A stretch of DNA of 64,000 nt from Ambrosia x helenae (GCA_030844895.1 CM061233.1:57127468-57191467), one strand, 5' to 3'. Positions 22,513 through 36,407 are shown, counted from the first letter of the stretch. The notes: generated by a model not told the origin, from the sequence alone. Numbers and translations are program-made.

Positions 22513-25500
22513 TTACATCAAAACAATAGACTTCCAACCCTGCCAATCCATCACGGCAATACTACCCCTACTCCTCAACCAAAGATAAGACAGCGACTTT
22601 ATATCCGCCACCAGCTCTACAACATTCCGATTCATCTGAGCAAAGATCCTCTCATTCCTAGCTTTCCAAAGACGCCAACAAGCCACTATAAATATCCCAT
22701 ATAGCAACTCCTTTTTTCTCTTCGACCACCCTGAACCTTTAACCACTTCAACAATATCTTTAACAGAGAACAGAAATATAGGCGGAACTTTAACCCAATT
22801 AGCAATGCCCTGCCACGTAACTATCGCCAGACCACAGCCAGTGAAAACATGATCCACACTCTCCTCATCTACCCTGCAAAGATCACAAGTACTCTCTCCA
22901 TGCAAAATATTCCTTCTACGGAGCACCACTTTATTTGGAATTCTGTCTAATAAAAGTCTCCACATAAATACATTGCATTTTAATGGGATCCACTTACACC
23001 AAGTATATTCGGAGACAGTATTCAAACTACCAACCCGGTCATTAACAAACCACTGCTTTGCTTCATGGACTGAAAAATCAACTGGGCCATTATCATACCA
23101 AGCCCAATTATCGGAAGTATCCACCAAAACTTGGCCCACCAGAATTCGTTGACACTCAATCAACTCAAACACCTCCTGGGCCGAGGACGGGTACTGCCTC
23201 CAATTCCAACTAACCGAGCCACTACCAGAAACCCCCCCAAGTTTATCCGCAACGCTACACCATTTATTTCGTTCGAGCCGGAACAAATTAGGGAACAACG
23301 CTTTCAAAGGAACTTTAGAAATCCAAGGATCAATCCAAAACTTAATCACCAACCCGTTTCCTAGCCTGCCCCGAATCATATAAGCCCCGATAGAGTTACC
23401 CACTTTAACTTTATAACAATTTTTAACCAACTTGGACCACGTACCCGATATGATAGTTTTTGACGGATACGTCTCCCATTGACGAGCCGAGCCATGTATA
23501 GCATCGATCACTTTTCTCCACATAGCTTCACCTTCAACCCTTATACCTCCATAGCCATTTTAAGAGAAACGCATTATTACTATCTCCCAAGCAACTAAGA
23601 CCCAACCCACCTTGTTTCTTGGGAAGCGTTATCTTATCCCAAGCAACCCAATGGACCTTCCTAGAATCCGGGTCACCACCCCACAAGAAAATTTTAATCA
23701 AAGATTCTAGTTTCATAATAATAGCCGAAGGTGCCTTGTACAAAGCAAAATAATACGACGGAATACTCTCCGAAACCGATTTTATCAATACTAACCGACC
23801 ATCAATCGAAAGCACCTTGGATTTCCATTTAGTCAACCGATTTGTAAACACCTTGATCACCGGCTCCCAATTGCTAATCCTACTCATATTGCCACCTACA
23901 CTAATACCAAGATAAGTAAAAGGAGTAGCACCCGAACAACAACCAAGAGATCGGGCCATGTCGGACACCTCATCTAAACCTTTCCCAACTCCAAACAACG
24001 TAGACTTGTGAATATTTATTCGAAGGCCCGAGCACAAATGGAATACTCTAAGCAACCGACGCAACGTACAAAAATTACTATCCGACCACTCCCCCATAAT
24101 CATGGCATCATCCGCATAAAGTAAATGAGACAACACTAAACCGTTATTAGGTAGCCGAACACCATTAAACGAACCCACCTCACACGCCTTTCTCATCAAC
24201 CCGGCAAAAGCTTCCATAACAATGATAAATAAAAAAGGCGAGATAGGATCACCTTGACGCACCCCCTTTTCACAAGAAAACCCAAACGTAGGAGAGCCAT
24301 TCACCAGAACAGACGACCTAACTGAAGATAAAACACCCTTTATCCACATACACCACACCTCAGGGAATCTCATCTGCCTCATAATCGACAACAAAAATTC
24401 CCAATTAACATTGTCGTATGCTTTGGCGAAATCAATTTTGAACATAAACAACTCCTTCCTACATCTTCTGGCCCAGGAAAGCAGTTCACTTATAATCAAA
24501 GGACCGTCTAGAATATACCTCCATGCTATAAAAGTAGACTGTGTTTCTGATATCAACCCATCAATCACCATTCTTAACCGATTTGCTAGCACTTTTGAAA
24601 TAACTTTGCTAACCACACCAATCAAGTTAATAAGCCTATACTCACCCAATTCCACCGGATCTTTAACTTTAGGCACCAGAGTAATAAACGAAGACCCCAC
24701 CCCTACTAATAACCCCCGTCTCCTCGAACATCTTAAAAATATCCAAAAACTCACCTGACAACAGATGCCATAATTTCTTGATAAAACAAAAATTAAACCC
24801 GTCCGGCCCCGGCGCTTTATCACTCCCACACTCCCAAACTGCATCTTTAATTTCTTTTTCTTGAAATGGAGCAATAATCTTTTCGGCTGCCTCATTGTCC
24901 AACTTCTTAATATCATTCACTATAAGATTAGGCCGAATCTCTATGTCTTCTACAAACTTCTCTTTGAAGAACCGAAAAACCTCACTTCTAATCGTTTGAG
25001 GACGCGTTACCCATTCACCCTTTATGTACAAGCCCGGAATAGTATTGGAGACCCTCCGCGAATTAATTACACCGTGAAAAAATGATGAATTCGCATCACC
25101 CTCCTTCACCCACCTAACCTGGCTTTTTGTTTCAAGTCCCGAATTTTAAACATTTCCAACTCTTTTAGTCTCTTATTCGCTTCTTCTAGAACCCATGTTT
25201 CAGCTTCAGTCAAGTCGCGAATTTCAAGAGTCCATTCCAAGTCCACAATATCGGCTCTACGCCCCTCTTCCTCCTCCTTTTCACACTTAAGTTGACGACC
25301 ATGCCACTCTTTAATGTTGGTTCTTAGAAATTTGAACTTACACATCAATTAGCATCCGTCCTATTCGAAGCAAACCCATAAGTCAAGGAATCCTCCACCA
25401 CTTTGTCCAAACCATCCCTGTTAAGCCAAGAGTTATAGAATCTAAAAGGCTTGGCCCCGAAATTCCGCGACTCTATCTTCAATAACAACGGGCAGTGATC

Positions 25501-26159
25501 AGATTCCACCCGGTCCAAAACTCTATATTCCGCATTGCTCCACTTATTTAAAAAAGACCAAAAAACAAAGACTCTATCAATTCGACTTAGTATGTTCCCG
25601 GATAGATACGTGAACCTCCTCCCACGAAGAGAATATTCATGCAACCCTGAATCCTCCAAAAACTCGTTAAACTCTTTTGTGGCACCTTCATGGAACTTGG
25701 AATTCCTACGTTCCAATTGATCTCTAACACAATTAAAATCTCCCGCCACAACCCACAACTCATCATCATTCATAATCAACGTTTTAAGCTCTTCCTAAAG
25801 CAACCTCTTATCTACTAGCTTCTGCGGACAATACACATTTACAAAGTTCACCTTTTGACCATCATTCTTCATATAACCCGAAACCACCAGAATATAACGA
25901 CGTTTAACTACCGACGGTTTTGAAAACAACTTAGAATCCCATAACAACAAAAGACCCCCAGAACGACCCACGGCATCTACGAATTCAAACTCAAAATCAC
26001 CCGACCCCTATAAAGAACTAACTGTCACCCCTGAAGCGAATGGAATTGAGTCTCCTGAATCATTACAAAACCAGCCTCATTTGCTACCTTTAAATTTTTC
26101 AACCACGAATTCTTATTCGATGAACCCAACCCTCTTATGTTCCAAGATATACAATTCAT
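22513..26159 (-). pseudogene. LINE ORF2: APE endonuclease, reverse transcriptase, zf-RVT
   Basis: Starts MNCISWNIRGLGSSNK at 26159, the standard opening of plant L1 endonucleases. Next come WVVAGDFNCVRDQ (about 25770) and the catalytic VESDHCPLLLK (about 25500). The linker includes [20 protein letters not shown] (about 24800). The reverse transcriptase (24916-23534) shows [31 protein letters not shown] and [13 protein letters not shown]. The C terminus (23523-22513) has a TWCKWIPLKCNVFMWRLLLD zinc-binding block with C..C..H..C (CDLCRVDEESVDHVFTGC). It is broken by frame changes near 25790-26040, 25346, 25107, 24700-24900 and 23530, with in-frame stops near 26000. A complete family protein would be about 1200 residues, which fits the span. 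Confidence 0.88.
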
Positions 26160-26404
26160 GGAATCACCGATTGAAAGCCTTCTTCGTTAACCATACTCCT
26201 AATAGAAGATTCATACCTACTAATATTTTCCACCCCCAAAGAATTGGCTAAAACCACCGTTTCCTGTACTTCCTTAACCACATCCACATTACCTTGTTCT
26301 ACCAAACCATCATCCTCATTGCCAACATTTCCACCATCGTCACAATCCCCCGTTTCAAGCCCAAGTTGATTCCCATCCTTTTCCACGGACACCTCCTGCC
26401 TCAC
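26156..26404 (-). pseudogene. LINE ORF1, C-terminal remnant
   Basis: An acidic, Gly/Asn/Val-rich tail ends GFQSVIP and stops at TGA, which shares ATGA with the ORF2 start codon. The position identifies it as the end of ORF1 (nucleic-acid-binding protein). The CCHC part, if it existed, is lost or shifted further right (26405-26530 is broken). Confidence 0.55.
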
Positions 26405-26630
26405 TTGAACATTAAAAATAAATCGATCAATATCGTAAGGATCATCATCATCTCTCGCCAGTTTTTTTGGTCTCTCAACCCCCGTCGGAGAATGGGACTT
26501 GTCAAACCGAGATTTCTTCCGGAAACAACCTCTTTTTTTTCTTTTCTTAGAATGTTATATAAAATTACATTTATTAAACCCGGGTACTATAGAATGTTAT
26601 AACCTAGCTTGTAATATAAAACTCCTCTTA

Positions 26631-28364
26631 TCTATACTATATTATAATGCATAAGAGAGGGGTAGTTTAAGATACCCAAAAGTTAAGAATTTTATTTTCA
26701 TTAACAACCCTAAAATGAGGGGAAAATAGTCATTCAAACACTTTTACACTTTAGTACCCCATTTTAATTATTTTAATTCCCTCATTTTTAGTTAGTAGTT
26801 ACATTTTCCCCTCATCCCTTATAAAATTATAATTCTTTTATTTAATTCTATCATAACTTTTTAACTATTATCTTTCAAAAATATTCAAAAATAACGTGAC
26901 GACCTGCTCATTTTTGTCGACGTTTCACTGTTTGTCTTAATCAATATTGACGTGTAGATTGAAATGTACACAAAAGAAATGCCTTATGTACAAGTGATTA
27001 TTGCATGTTTAAGAATCTAAAAGAAACGAATATTTATTAATTAACTGATAGAATCCAAATTTCACCTACAACGAAATGCTTTATAGCTAAGACTTTAAAA
27101 GATGCAGTTATTATTGTTTTAAGGTACATTCCATTAATGCATAAGTAAACATATAGCAGTTAACACGTTGGTTTGGGAGAAAAAATTATAAAGTTTTAAT
27201 AGACATTAAACTAAAAGCTAAAATGTAGGTGAAATTTGGATTACAGATCAATAAAAATTGGATGCAATTAAAGAACTTAAACATGTTTATTGATAATATG
27301 GATGTTGAATCATAACACCATTTTATGACTAAGCAAAACTTAAAGTTGAAAAATTGAATATGGTTTTAAATACTATTTCGCCCAATAATGAAAAATTCAT
27401 ATAAGTCAAATGCAATGATTCACAATACTAAACATGGCACTCGAAATCTATTGACCAGCTCTGGTGATTCTTAAAACATGATAATGTTGTTAAACGTTAT
27501 GCTTCATCCTTCCTTTGGCAGACAAATAATTTATCACATGGTAACAATACTACAACACAAGCCTGGGCTCTAAGAATGTTTTACCACATTTGTTACAGAT
27601 AGCTTCAATTGTAATATTTTCTTTAAATAACCAACATTAGCAGTATGTGCATATGTATATGTGTATACATGCATATATTTATAAGTATACACATAAATAT
27701 AATTAACTAAAAAATTTCTTAGTAAACTTTTATATGCACATAATTTGCAAAATATATAAAACTTTAAAATAATTAAGTTTATAAGATGTAAATATTTTTA
27801 ATTTATTTTAAGGATCGGATGTATGAAACTAATAGAAAGATATCCAAAAGGATCTTTGAATGAAAATAGAGTCAAGTTATTAATTTAGACAGTTCCGATG
27901 AAAATGACAAAGAAGATGTATTTGATAATACTGCAGATAGGATAAGATGGAGGAAACTCATCCTCACCAAAAGATGTAATAATCAAACATGAAGCTACAC
28001 AAGAAATTCCAGAGATCGCTCTTGATGACGAATGATGGGCAAACTATATAGATGAGATCATGCAGATTTGGAAGACTTTTGATTAAATTAACCTCATGTT
28101 TCAAGTAGTTCACACTTGGGCTTTTAGTTTTCAACTTTTATGTTAGTTAATACTTATTTTTCCTATCGTATGTTATTTTATTTTATCAAATGTTTCTTGA
28201 AGTACTTTATAATTTAAATGTTAAATCTTTTTAGTTACTACACATTTGTAATGCTTATGATGTATATCCACCGCAACGATGCTACAAAAAATACTATATG
28301 AATTTGAAATAAGTACTGCAATGTAAGGTGTCACTCTCGACGTATTGCACGGGTTTCCTACTAG
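26631..28364 (+). mobile_element. Non-autonomous Helitron with both termini
   Basis: The 5' end TCTATACTATATTATAATGC is a textbook plant Helitron start. The 3' end GCACGGGTTTCCTACTAG stops with CTAG at 28361-28364. The insertion lies between A (26630) and T (28365), as Helitrons require. Length is 1734 bp and no Rep/helicase is seen. An A-rich stretch near 27840-28085 (GACAGTTCCGATGAAAATGA) looks like the last exon of a captured or decayed gene, not identified. It lies about 220 bp downstream of the FAAH stop codon. Confidence 0.88.
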
Positions 28365-28583
28365 TACACTTATATGTGGTACGTTGGGTTTAATTATGTG
28401 AAATAATCTAGTAACTCAATGGCTTCTTTTGTGTGACAACCTAATTTTTAAGATAAGTGACAATATTAAAATGCTTTTAGTGATTTTATGGCTATTTTAG
28501 CTATGGTATCAACGCGTTTCACAATTATTTGAACAAAAGTTATAGCTTTGAATCAAGTTATCCTTGAGCACTAATCAACAGCC

Positions 28584-31500
28584 CTAGCTTGTTTCTCGCT
28601 TGCCATTTATAACATCGAAATATATCACAGGCTTCCTCTTAGGTTCATTCCATTGTTGCTGAAAATGAAAATTAAAATGAAAATAGTCAGCAGTCTCCAA
28701 GTGTTTAGTCTACTCTTTTGACTTCTAAAGGTCAAATGAAGTATTTTTCAGCCTTATTTGAGATCATAGTCACAGGATTCGCTACTTTAACTGTGTACCG
28801 CGAATCGAATCACGCGTACCGGAATCGGGTACATTCGCTGTCTAGATTCACTCTGATTCGTGAATCAGAATTAAAAAGCTTCAAAATCAGCTGCAATTAC
28901 GGTGACTATTCGCTTACCATAGCAGATGAAGAGTCTAGTGTTTCCTTATAAATACCAAACAAGTATGGATCACAAAGCATATGATAATATTTATCAGCCA
29001 ATTGTGATTATGAAATGTTTATTAGAGTTATTTGAAAAAAAATATATATTGTATAATGTTTATATACGATACGACGTACCAACTTATAGGGTATACCGTA
29101 CCGCGTACCGAATTGGCGAACCGAATGAACCTACCCCCATCGTACCGAATTTTAGAAATGCACGAACCGCATACCCGTTTTCGTACCACGAACGGAGCGT
29201 ACCGCGATTCATGTGATTGAGATGATCATCTTTTGATTTATGACAAGTCCAGAATGATAAATAGTTGATTTGACGTTTAAAGTTAAAAGGTCAAAGCTTC
29301 CGGTTTTACCTCTATGGCAGCAGCCAAACGCAAAATCGTGGCTTCACACCAAGGTCTTCCTATTAGTTGCAAACCTATTGGAAGTCCCTGCTTATCATAA
29401 CCAACCTAGGCAGAGGCATACAACAAGATTTTATTAATGAAGAGGTTAACCAGTGAGCCAGTCTTTTGTAATATATTCACTTCTTATCCTTTACAACACA
29501 CTTACAGGAACAGAAATGGCTGGGAATCCAAGAACATTTGCTGTCACTGCAAATTTCATTAGGTTACCTGAACAACACATTACATTGGTTACGGTCCATC
29601 GCATTTTTCCATAAATACATCTTTTCTTTTCTCAAATTAAGTATGCACCTGTAACCTCCAGATCTGATTCACCACAAGCAAGTGCAGTTGGATGAATCGC
29701 AGGTGCAGTCATGCTGGAAAATAACACAGTCAGATCATGAGAAGGATCAATAAACATACTAAGTTAATTTAATAGGTGAGCTTATTATTATAATACCCAG
29801 TTGAAGGGGTCACTATAATGTCGACCTTCTTGAAGATTTCCATGTGGTAATACATTAATCTCCGCCTGTAACATATTAAATAACTATTGCTCTAGTATAC
29901 AGGCACTAGAAATCAAGTGTACTACCTAATAAACCTCATGTTACCTAAGACGTTGGGCAGCAACGTAATCTGAGGCTGTGAATGACTGACAAACTGCCAA
30001 ATTTATACAGCTATCTAGTGCAAGTTTCTGGAACTTCCTGCATGAGACAAATGGAAAACAAACAAGTTCGATTAATTGACTTGTGAATGGGTCAATTTGG
30101 TTTGTATTTATTGGGCCAGATAACAGAAACCTATGAAATTCACCCAAAGTTCATTTTTAATGTGTATAGAATAGAATCCCTAAATCGGTTCATTACTGTA
30201 CAAATTTTGTGTTTTTGTCTAATTATGATTAACATATTCGTAATGTTGCGTAAACTTAAGAGCTGGACAACCAAACATAGACATACCTTTTTTGGAATTG
30301 GGGCACCAATGAGCACAGCAATTCAGAACCATATGAAACGACATGTGCTATGCGCATCTGTTGAAGCTCTGGTATTGTAATCTCCACTATCTTGAACCAC
30401 AAAAAAGGATATAAAACCTCTATGCACTTTCTTTGATCATGGTTTGTTAAAATTAAACTCAACAAAAGCAAATTATTGCAAGTTAGAAGAAATAACAATA
30501 ACGTTTGAGTCGATATATAGACTTACTTCACACCCGTGCATCTCTGATAATGAAGTAAGAACTTGTCCACAGACACCAGATATGTCAGGCGAGTTTACAT
30601 CATCAAACCACTGAAAGAGTGATTTGCACAATGTTAATGCTCAAGACCTTAATGTAAAAAATTATGTCCATTTCAACCCGTTTAACATTTGAAAGTCGGC
30701 TAAAGTATTATATATTTAACGAATACGATCTGTCAAATTGTTTTTTTAAGATTTAAATAATGATTAATGTTTTAATTGTTCAAAGCCTTTTCCTAGAAGG
30801 AGTTGGACAAACAAGTGTTTACTGGACCGACCCAACCCATTTGTCATTTCAACCTAAACCGGTTTCCCAACCCACACATCTTTCCACTTCATGAAAGAAT
30901 GGATATTGCTGCAGTAAATAAATAAATAAAATAAAATAAAAAAACCACCTCTGTGTACTTCCCTAATCGCATTGGGAAGCCAGCAATTGAACTCTCATTG
31001 GATGACAAATCTGGCAAACAAGGGATGGGCTGCATAAAACGGAGGCTAAAATAATAAGTAGTGCAAAAAGGAATATGGTGTCCTTTCGTGACTTATGAAT
31101 ATTATCAAACAGCCAGAACACACCGGTCTTAAACTCATCTTATCAGCAGAAGAGGATCCCAGAATTGCTGCATATCTATGGGAAGAAATCAACAAAAACT
31201 GTTTTTAACATGCAGTCATGAAAACTATGAGGATGCGTGTTGTACTATTTCAAAACGATTATACATAAAGAATACGAAGGACGAAGCAAGCTAAGTACAT
31301 CAGCATGACATCATCAACGCTTGTCGCTATTGGTCCAATAACCTCTACAGTCCCTGGCCCACATAATGTCCTGCAAGATAACTAACAGTTTCAAAAGAAT
31401 AGTTGTGATCTATAGTAGTATAAAAGGACGAGTGTTTCCATGATGTACCCAGTTGTGTCGGTTCGTCCATAAGTAGTCTTTAATCCCACAACACCACATA

Positions 31501-33022
31501 GGGACGCAGGAATACGAATGGAACCTGGCATTTAAAATTAAACTTGTAGGAGTGTGAAGTTATAACAATAAGTAAATCAAAGTCAAGGTTAATACAACCT
31601 CCGGCATCTGATCCAAGTGCAGCAGGACATATTCCAGATGCTACAATAGCTGCAGAGCCTGATGAAGATCCACCAGTATATCTTTGTGGGTCATGTGGGT
31701 TTCTTGGTGTCCTGTCATGGCAACAAGATAAATACACACATACATATTTTGTTTCTTACTCGAAAGAAAAGCAGAAGGTTACCCGTGATGCGGATTCATT
31801 CCGGTGTCTCCCATGCCTAACTCATGCATGTTAGCCTTGCCAACAAAAATGACACCGCAGCTTCTTAAGCGAGATACAGCAACCCCATCCTTGGTAACAG
31901 GGCGCATGTGGTGCAGCCATGTGGTGCCACCCTTTGATGGATGAGGATAGCAATCTATGTCATCCTTGACAGCCATGAAAATGCCATCCAAAATGGACAA
32001 AGGATTTCCTGATGAGGAGAAAATATAGAATGAGCATATGCATAGGTTGAAATATTATTGGTAAATCAGCAATATATTTATGTATACCTTGTTGAAACCT
32101 TTGGGTAGAGGCTGCAGCCTGGTTTCTTAGTTGGTGAGGATCAAAGGAAATTAATAAAGGCATGTGGGGGTTGCATTCATCCAAGGCTGAAATGACATGC
32201 TCAGCAACCTATTCAATTCAATTCAATTAAGGTGGAATTAATTAGTATACAAAGACTAGGATAGGATAGGATAGGATAGGAAAGGCGGGAAAGGTAGTAC
32301 CATTGAGGGTGTGGTAAGGGCGGAGGTGTAAGCGTATGCATAATCACGGATATTCCAGTAGCGGAATTGAGAAATGGAAGTGGTGGGACTGGGATGATGG
32401 TGTGGAAGACACCTAGAAGCGGATTCAACCCGATGTTGAGGGTTTCCATCTTCTTCAAGATTAAGCACTCCAGGTTCTTGTTGTAGAATCAATCAAAATC
32501 AGCAACATTATTATTATTATTATTTGTTAAATAAAGTTAAACATATATATGTGTTGTTTTAGATTCCAATGAAGTGAAGGGAACCTTGTGGAGAAGGAGG
32601 AGGAGGGAACTCAGGTTTAAACATTGGGGGTTCTGGTATGAGGGTGTATTGTAGAATCTGTTACTAAACACCATCTATTCAGCATCATATTCATATTCAT
32701 ATATAGATGTAATGTAATAAAGATAGATATACATATACCTGATCCATTTTGTTTTGGGTTTTCAAATAAGAAGTGATGAAAGAGCCAATGAAAGGCGCCT
32801 GAATTAAGGTAGCAAACAGCTTGAGGGATAATCCACTCAAACGTGGAGCTGCAAACAAACAAACAAACATTTCAATTTTAATAATAAAAATAAAAATTAA
32901 ATAAGAAATGATTAGTATTAGTAATAGTAATGACCTTGGAATTCTCCTAAATCGTACTTGACTTCCGTCAACTCAACTTCAGTTGCAGGGACCATAACCA
33001 TCTTCTTCTTACCAAATATCAT
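28584..33022 (-). CDS. FAAH: Fatty acid amide hydrolase (amidase signature family)
   Basis: Hydrolyses N-acylethanolamines, and other N-acyl amides in plants, to free fatty acid and amine at the endomembrane (known for Arabidopsis FAAH). Nineteen exons read leftwards from ATG 33022-33020 to TAG 28586-28584; clear ones are 29405-29310 and 28658-28584. Markers in order: [16 protein letters not shown] (exon 1), [18 protein letters not shown] (exon 2), [13 protein letters not shown] (exon 4), the catalytic Lys in [15 protein letters not shown] (exon 6), the cis-Ser in [14 protein letters not shown] (exon 7), the nucleophile Ser in [13 protein letters not shown] across the exon 7/8 junction, [19 protein letters not shown] (exon 9), DIIVTPSTG (exon 15), [13 protein letters not shown] (exon 18). 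The Ser-Ser-Lys triad is complete and no break was seen. Estimated length is about 600 residues, the family norm. The last intron (28659-29309) is long and repeat-filled. Confidence 0.92.
28785..29216. repeat. GTACCG-rich repeat block in the last FAAH intron
   Basis: Two clusters, 28795-28835 and 29075-29210, repeat GTACCG, CGTACC and CGAACCG in both orientations around an AT-rich middle. It looks like a decayed MITE, probably hAT-like, but no clean TIR or duplication could be drawn. The open frame here is a by-product. Confidence 0.45.
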
Positions 33023-33439
33023 CTTCTTCTTCTTCACTTTTATTTTATCAATTAATAAAGAAGTAGTATGACAGTTGCATTAAATCGTTCCTTATTAATC
33101 CAACTTCACTTGCGCCCGGGGACCATAACCCAAAGTCAACTGCCGCCTATTGGATAATTTTATTTTAAAGAAAATCACTAAAATAGCCCGTTGACTGACC
33201 TCTTTACGAAAATGGTCCCTTCCCGTCTCTTTGGAGAAAGAGACGGGTCACCAAGTTCGAGTCACCCAAGGCGTCTCCCAAGACGTTTCCGGTTTGGACA
33301 AGTTAGGTGACGACACGTGTCTCTCCCACCTGCCAGACGTCTCCGGTAAAGCTAGAGACATCTCCAGTGATGTCTCACCTGCCGGAGATGTCTCTAATGA
33401 CGTTTCCGATGGGTTTCTGTAGAGACGTCTCTGTGCTTT

Positions 33440-33648
33440 TGTTAGCTACGAGATTAAAGAAGAGAGAAAACAGAGAGGGAAATCTTATTCAATTCATAGC
33501 TAACCTTCTCATTCATCATAACAGGGTTTAGATACAACAGCTGCTAACTAACATCTTAACTAACTACAACTATCTCAGTTATACAGTTTCAGTCCCTCTA
33601 GTTACAGATATTACATATCAGACCCCTGTACTATTATTATTACTAACA
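33440..33648 (-). repeat. 3' LTR of the small LTR element
   Basis: 209 bp, TG...CA ends. Its TATATAAA site is changed (TTTAGATACA on the plus strand), unlike the 5' LTR. Confidence 0.92.
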
Positions 33649-33968
33649 TAACTTCCCCCCAAAAAATCATTCTTGTCCTCAAGAATGGAAGTCCGTAAAT
33701 CTCAGCTCAAAATCTACTTCATCAAAAGTTTGCTGCTTCATCAGTATTTAACTACTTGCTTCATCAGTATTTAATATCAATATCAGTAGTTAACTACTTT
33801 TGCTTCATCAGTAGTTAAAGATATCATTGCTGTAACATAGCCATATAAAAACACAACCTCCTCTCCTGATAATGGCCTACTTACAACTGATGACCATTTT
33901 TCTGTTGTTGACCAAGTTTCTTGTGCTTTCGACCATAGTTGTTCCAACTCAAACAACTCGCAAGGCTT

Positions 33969-36407
33969 CTAAAATTTAGCAAGGACTTGGTTCTCGAATG
34001 TTACTACACGCGGCTGAATCTGACAGAGCATATAATGAACAATCTTCCCTTGATTTTTAGAACTTTCCTTTGCTTTCTGCACACTCCCTAACATATTGGA
34101 AATCTCTATTCTTTTACTCAAAAACATGCAAAACTCCTCTTGGACAGCCATGGGCATTGAGACTTCAAATTCATGGCTCAAGGACAATTTCCTGACATTC
34201 TGCACACTCTTCACAACGTTGCTCAAATCATGTTCTTTCATACTCAAAATAACCCTTAATTGGACACCATCAACAACATCTTCGAATCTCGAGAGTGCAA
34301 CTTCCAAAGTACCGTCAAGCGTAGATGCCTCTGAACTTAGTTGAAAAAGTTTCTGAGGTGCATCTCGATAAACAATCTGATTGTGAATAGCTTGTTCTCT
34401 TAGTAACACGTCTGACGACTGCACCATCTCAATCAGCAGATTATGATCACTTCTTTTAACTATTTGAATCTCGCAACTCGTCTCGGCCTCATTAAACTAT
34501 ACAATCAAATAAGCAGCTTCACATTGGCCCTCTAAACAGTGTGTTAGAAACAATGGAACACCAAACTTCAGCGTTTCATATTCGACCAAACACAAGTCAA
34601 TCAAATAGAATGATAGCAGTTCCAACTTTTTGGGACATATTGCAATATTTAGAACCCGCTTTATAAACACCAATGTAGTATATTCATCAGACTTATGCAG
34701 TGTATTATCATATCTACAAATTTCATTAGCGGTAACATTGAGCCACGACACCATCCAAATATTATAACCACCCCATTGTATGAATTCCTTCACCTCTTCT
34801 GGCTTCTCTATAAAAAGGAAACCACTCATCATGACATCCTTTGTTTTTGGTTTCACATCTGACCCAGATTCAACAACACCATTTGCACGATTGTTACAGG
34901 AAGAGTTATTCTTTCGTACAGTCGAAGAACCATTAACATGATCATCATGATGATAAGTGGAAAAGAGAAATAGTTTCTTTGGAAAAGCAGCCTCAATTTC
35001 TATACTAAAACCACTCCTTGCTTTCCGGTAATTAAGCCTTTTGAACCGGTTTATTCCCATCAGAACCTCACTATCATCATTTATCAGTGTACTAATAATG
35101 CTTTCATCTTCTTGGAAGTCACCATATTCAAAAGGAATAGTTTCATATGTTGTCTTTTCATTGAAGTCAGCAGCTAAATTTAATCCCACTTCCCAAACCT
35201 TGTTTCCACTTAACCTTTCAACAACATAGTTAGACCTGATAGTCAGATCACTTCTACATTCCATGTTAAAAACCCAACTTGTGTCTACCCAATTTAGTTG
35301 TTTCTTTCTCTTATTCCCTAAATAGAATTCTTTTGTTAAACCAAAGATTCTAACATACTCACCCACATTGACATTCGATTGTACTTCTTGACCCATTCCT
35401 GTTACATCAGAGACAAACTCAAGAATCGGTTCTATTGTCATTATTTCCTGATGAACCCCTCCGAAATCAATACAAAAATCAGCTTCTGTATTGATGCTAT
35501 CATCCAAATCATCAAGAATAACCAAAAGACTCAAATTGTCCTTCATTTTCAACTGATTTATTTGCTCAACTTCACAGCCTATATCTCTATCTTCATCATT
35601 TTCAACTCCTCTTACATCATTTCCAAACAGGACACTAATACTTTCATACAAACTATTTTCTTGAATCTCATTATCCAATTTATCACTATAAACTTCTTTT
35701 TTACCCTTTCTTGAATCACAGTCTGAACACTTCAAATTCACATCCTTCTTTGATTCTACATCTCCTTTGTTTTTCTTTAAATCATCATCATTGATCTCCA
35801 AGTCAGCATCATATAAGCAATTCATTTCATAAGTTCCATCATGATTTACAACAACTCCTCTTTCACTTCTTTTTGAAGTACCATCAACAGATCCAATTAA
35901 ACTACCAGTCATTAAGTGCCATGATAAATTTTCAACCACACCCTTCTGATCCTTACAAACTTTATCACAAAAATCGGTATAACCCTGATTAACTTTGTAA
36001 TCTTTTCTATATTCCTTTAAACATTCTCTTGAATCATCCTCTATAACATACCCATGCATTTCATATACGTTTTCTTTAATCTCTTTCTCTACTTCACTAA
36101 CATCACCATTCTTTTCATCTACTAACTCTTTATCATTTTCTGATTCTTTAGTATCAACATCCTTCTCATTTACTAATTCTTTAAACCCACCCTTTTCATT
36201 AAACATTTCATCAAACATTTCATCGAGCACCTTGGGTGCATATTCCCCATTTGTAAAAGTAGAAGAATCTTGTGATCTAGAATCTCCTTCACTAAGACAA
36301 ATGGAACTATATTTTTGTTGGGACACGAACATACTTACCTCAACATTAGATGCTATCTTTTGTTTTGAAGAACTAATATCTTCTGCTTCTTGTTGCTGTG
36401 TGTTCAT
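33969..36407 (-). CDS. Unknown long ORF carried by the small LTR element (one in-frame TAG)
   Basis: No family recognised. A 636-codon frame (36407-34497) is followed, after a single TAG at 34499-34497, by the same frame to 33969 (last 152 residues from a Met at 34427), about 812 codons in all. Residues 1-330 are acidic, Lys/Asp/Glu/Asn-rich and probably disordered. Residues about 340-636 look folded, with LNWVDTSWVFNMECRSD, MGINRFKRLNYRKARSGFSI, WGGYNIWMVSWLNVTANEIC and KLELLSFYLIDLCLVEYETL. The part after the stop is helical and Leu-rich. It fills the whole element between LTRs. The TAG may be a mutation or a read-through stop. It could be a highly diverged Gag or a captured host gene; neither can be shown here. 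Confidence 0.55.

Larger units (their letters stand above)
22443..26530 (-). mobile_element. L1-type LINE, 5' truncated, frameshifted
   Basis: Minus-strand non-LTR retrotransposon with the end of ORF1 (26404-26156), then ORF2 (26159-22513: endonuclease, reverse transcriptase, zinc-binding domain), a short 3' UTR, and a poly(A) tail seen as poly(T) at 22434-22441 and again on the far side of the inserted MITE. The 5' limit near 26530 is uncertain and no target duplication was found. Five frames are used across ORF2, so it is dead. Confidence 0.88.

Noticed and set aside
22513..26159. Reading the LINE breaks as introns
   Set aside because: Frame changes lack splice signals and fall within catalytic domains; decay is simpler.
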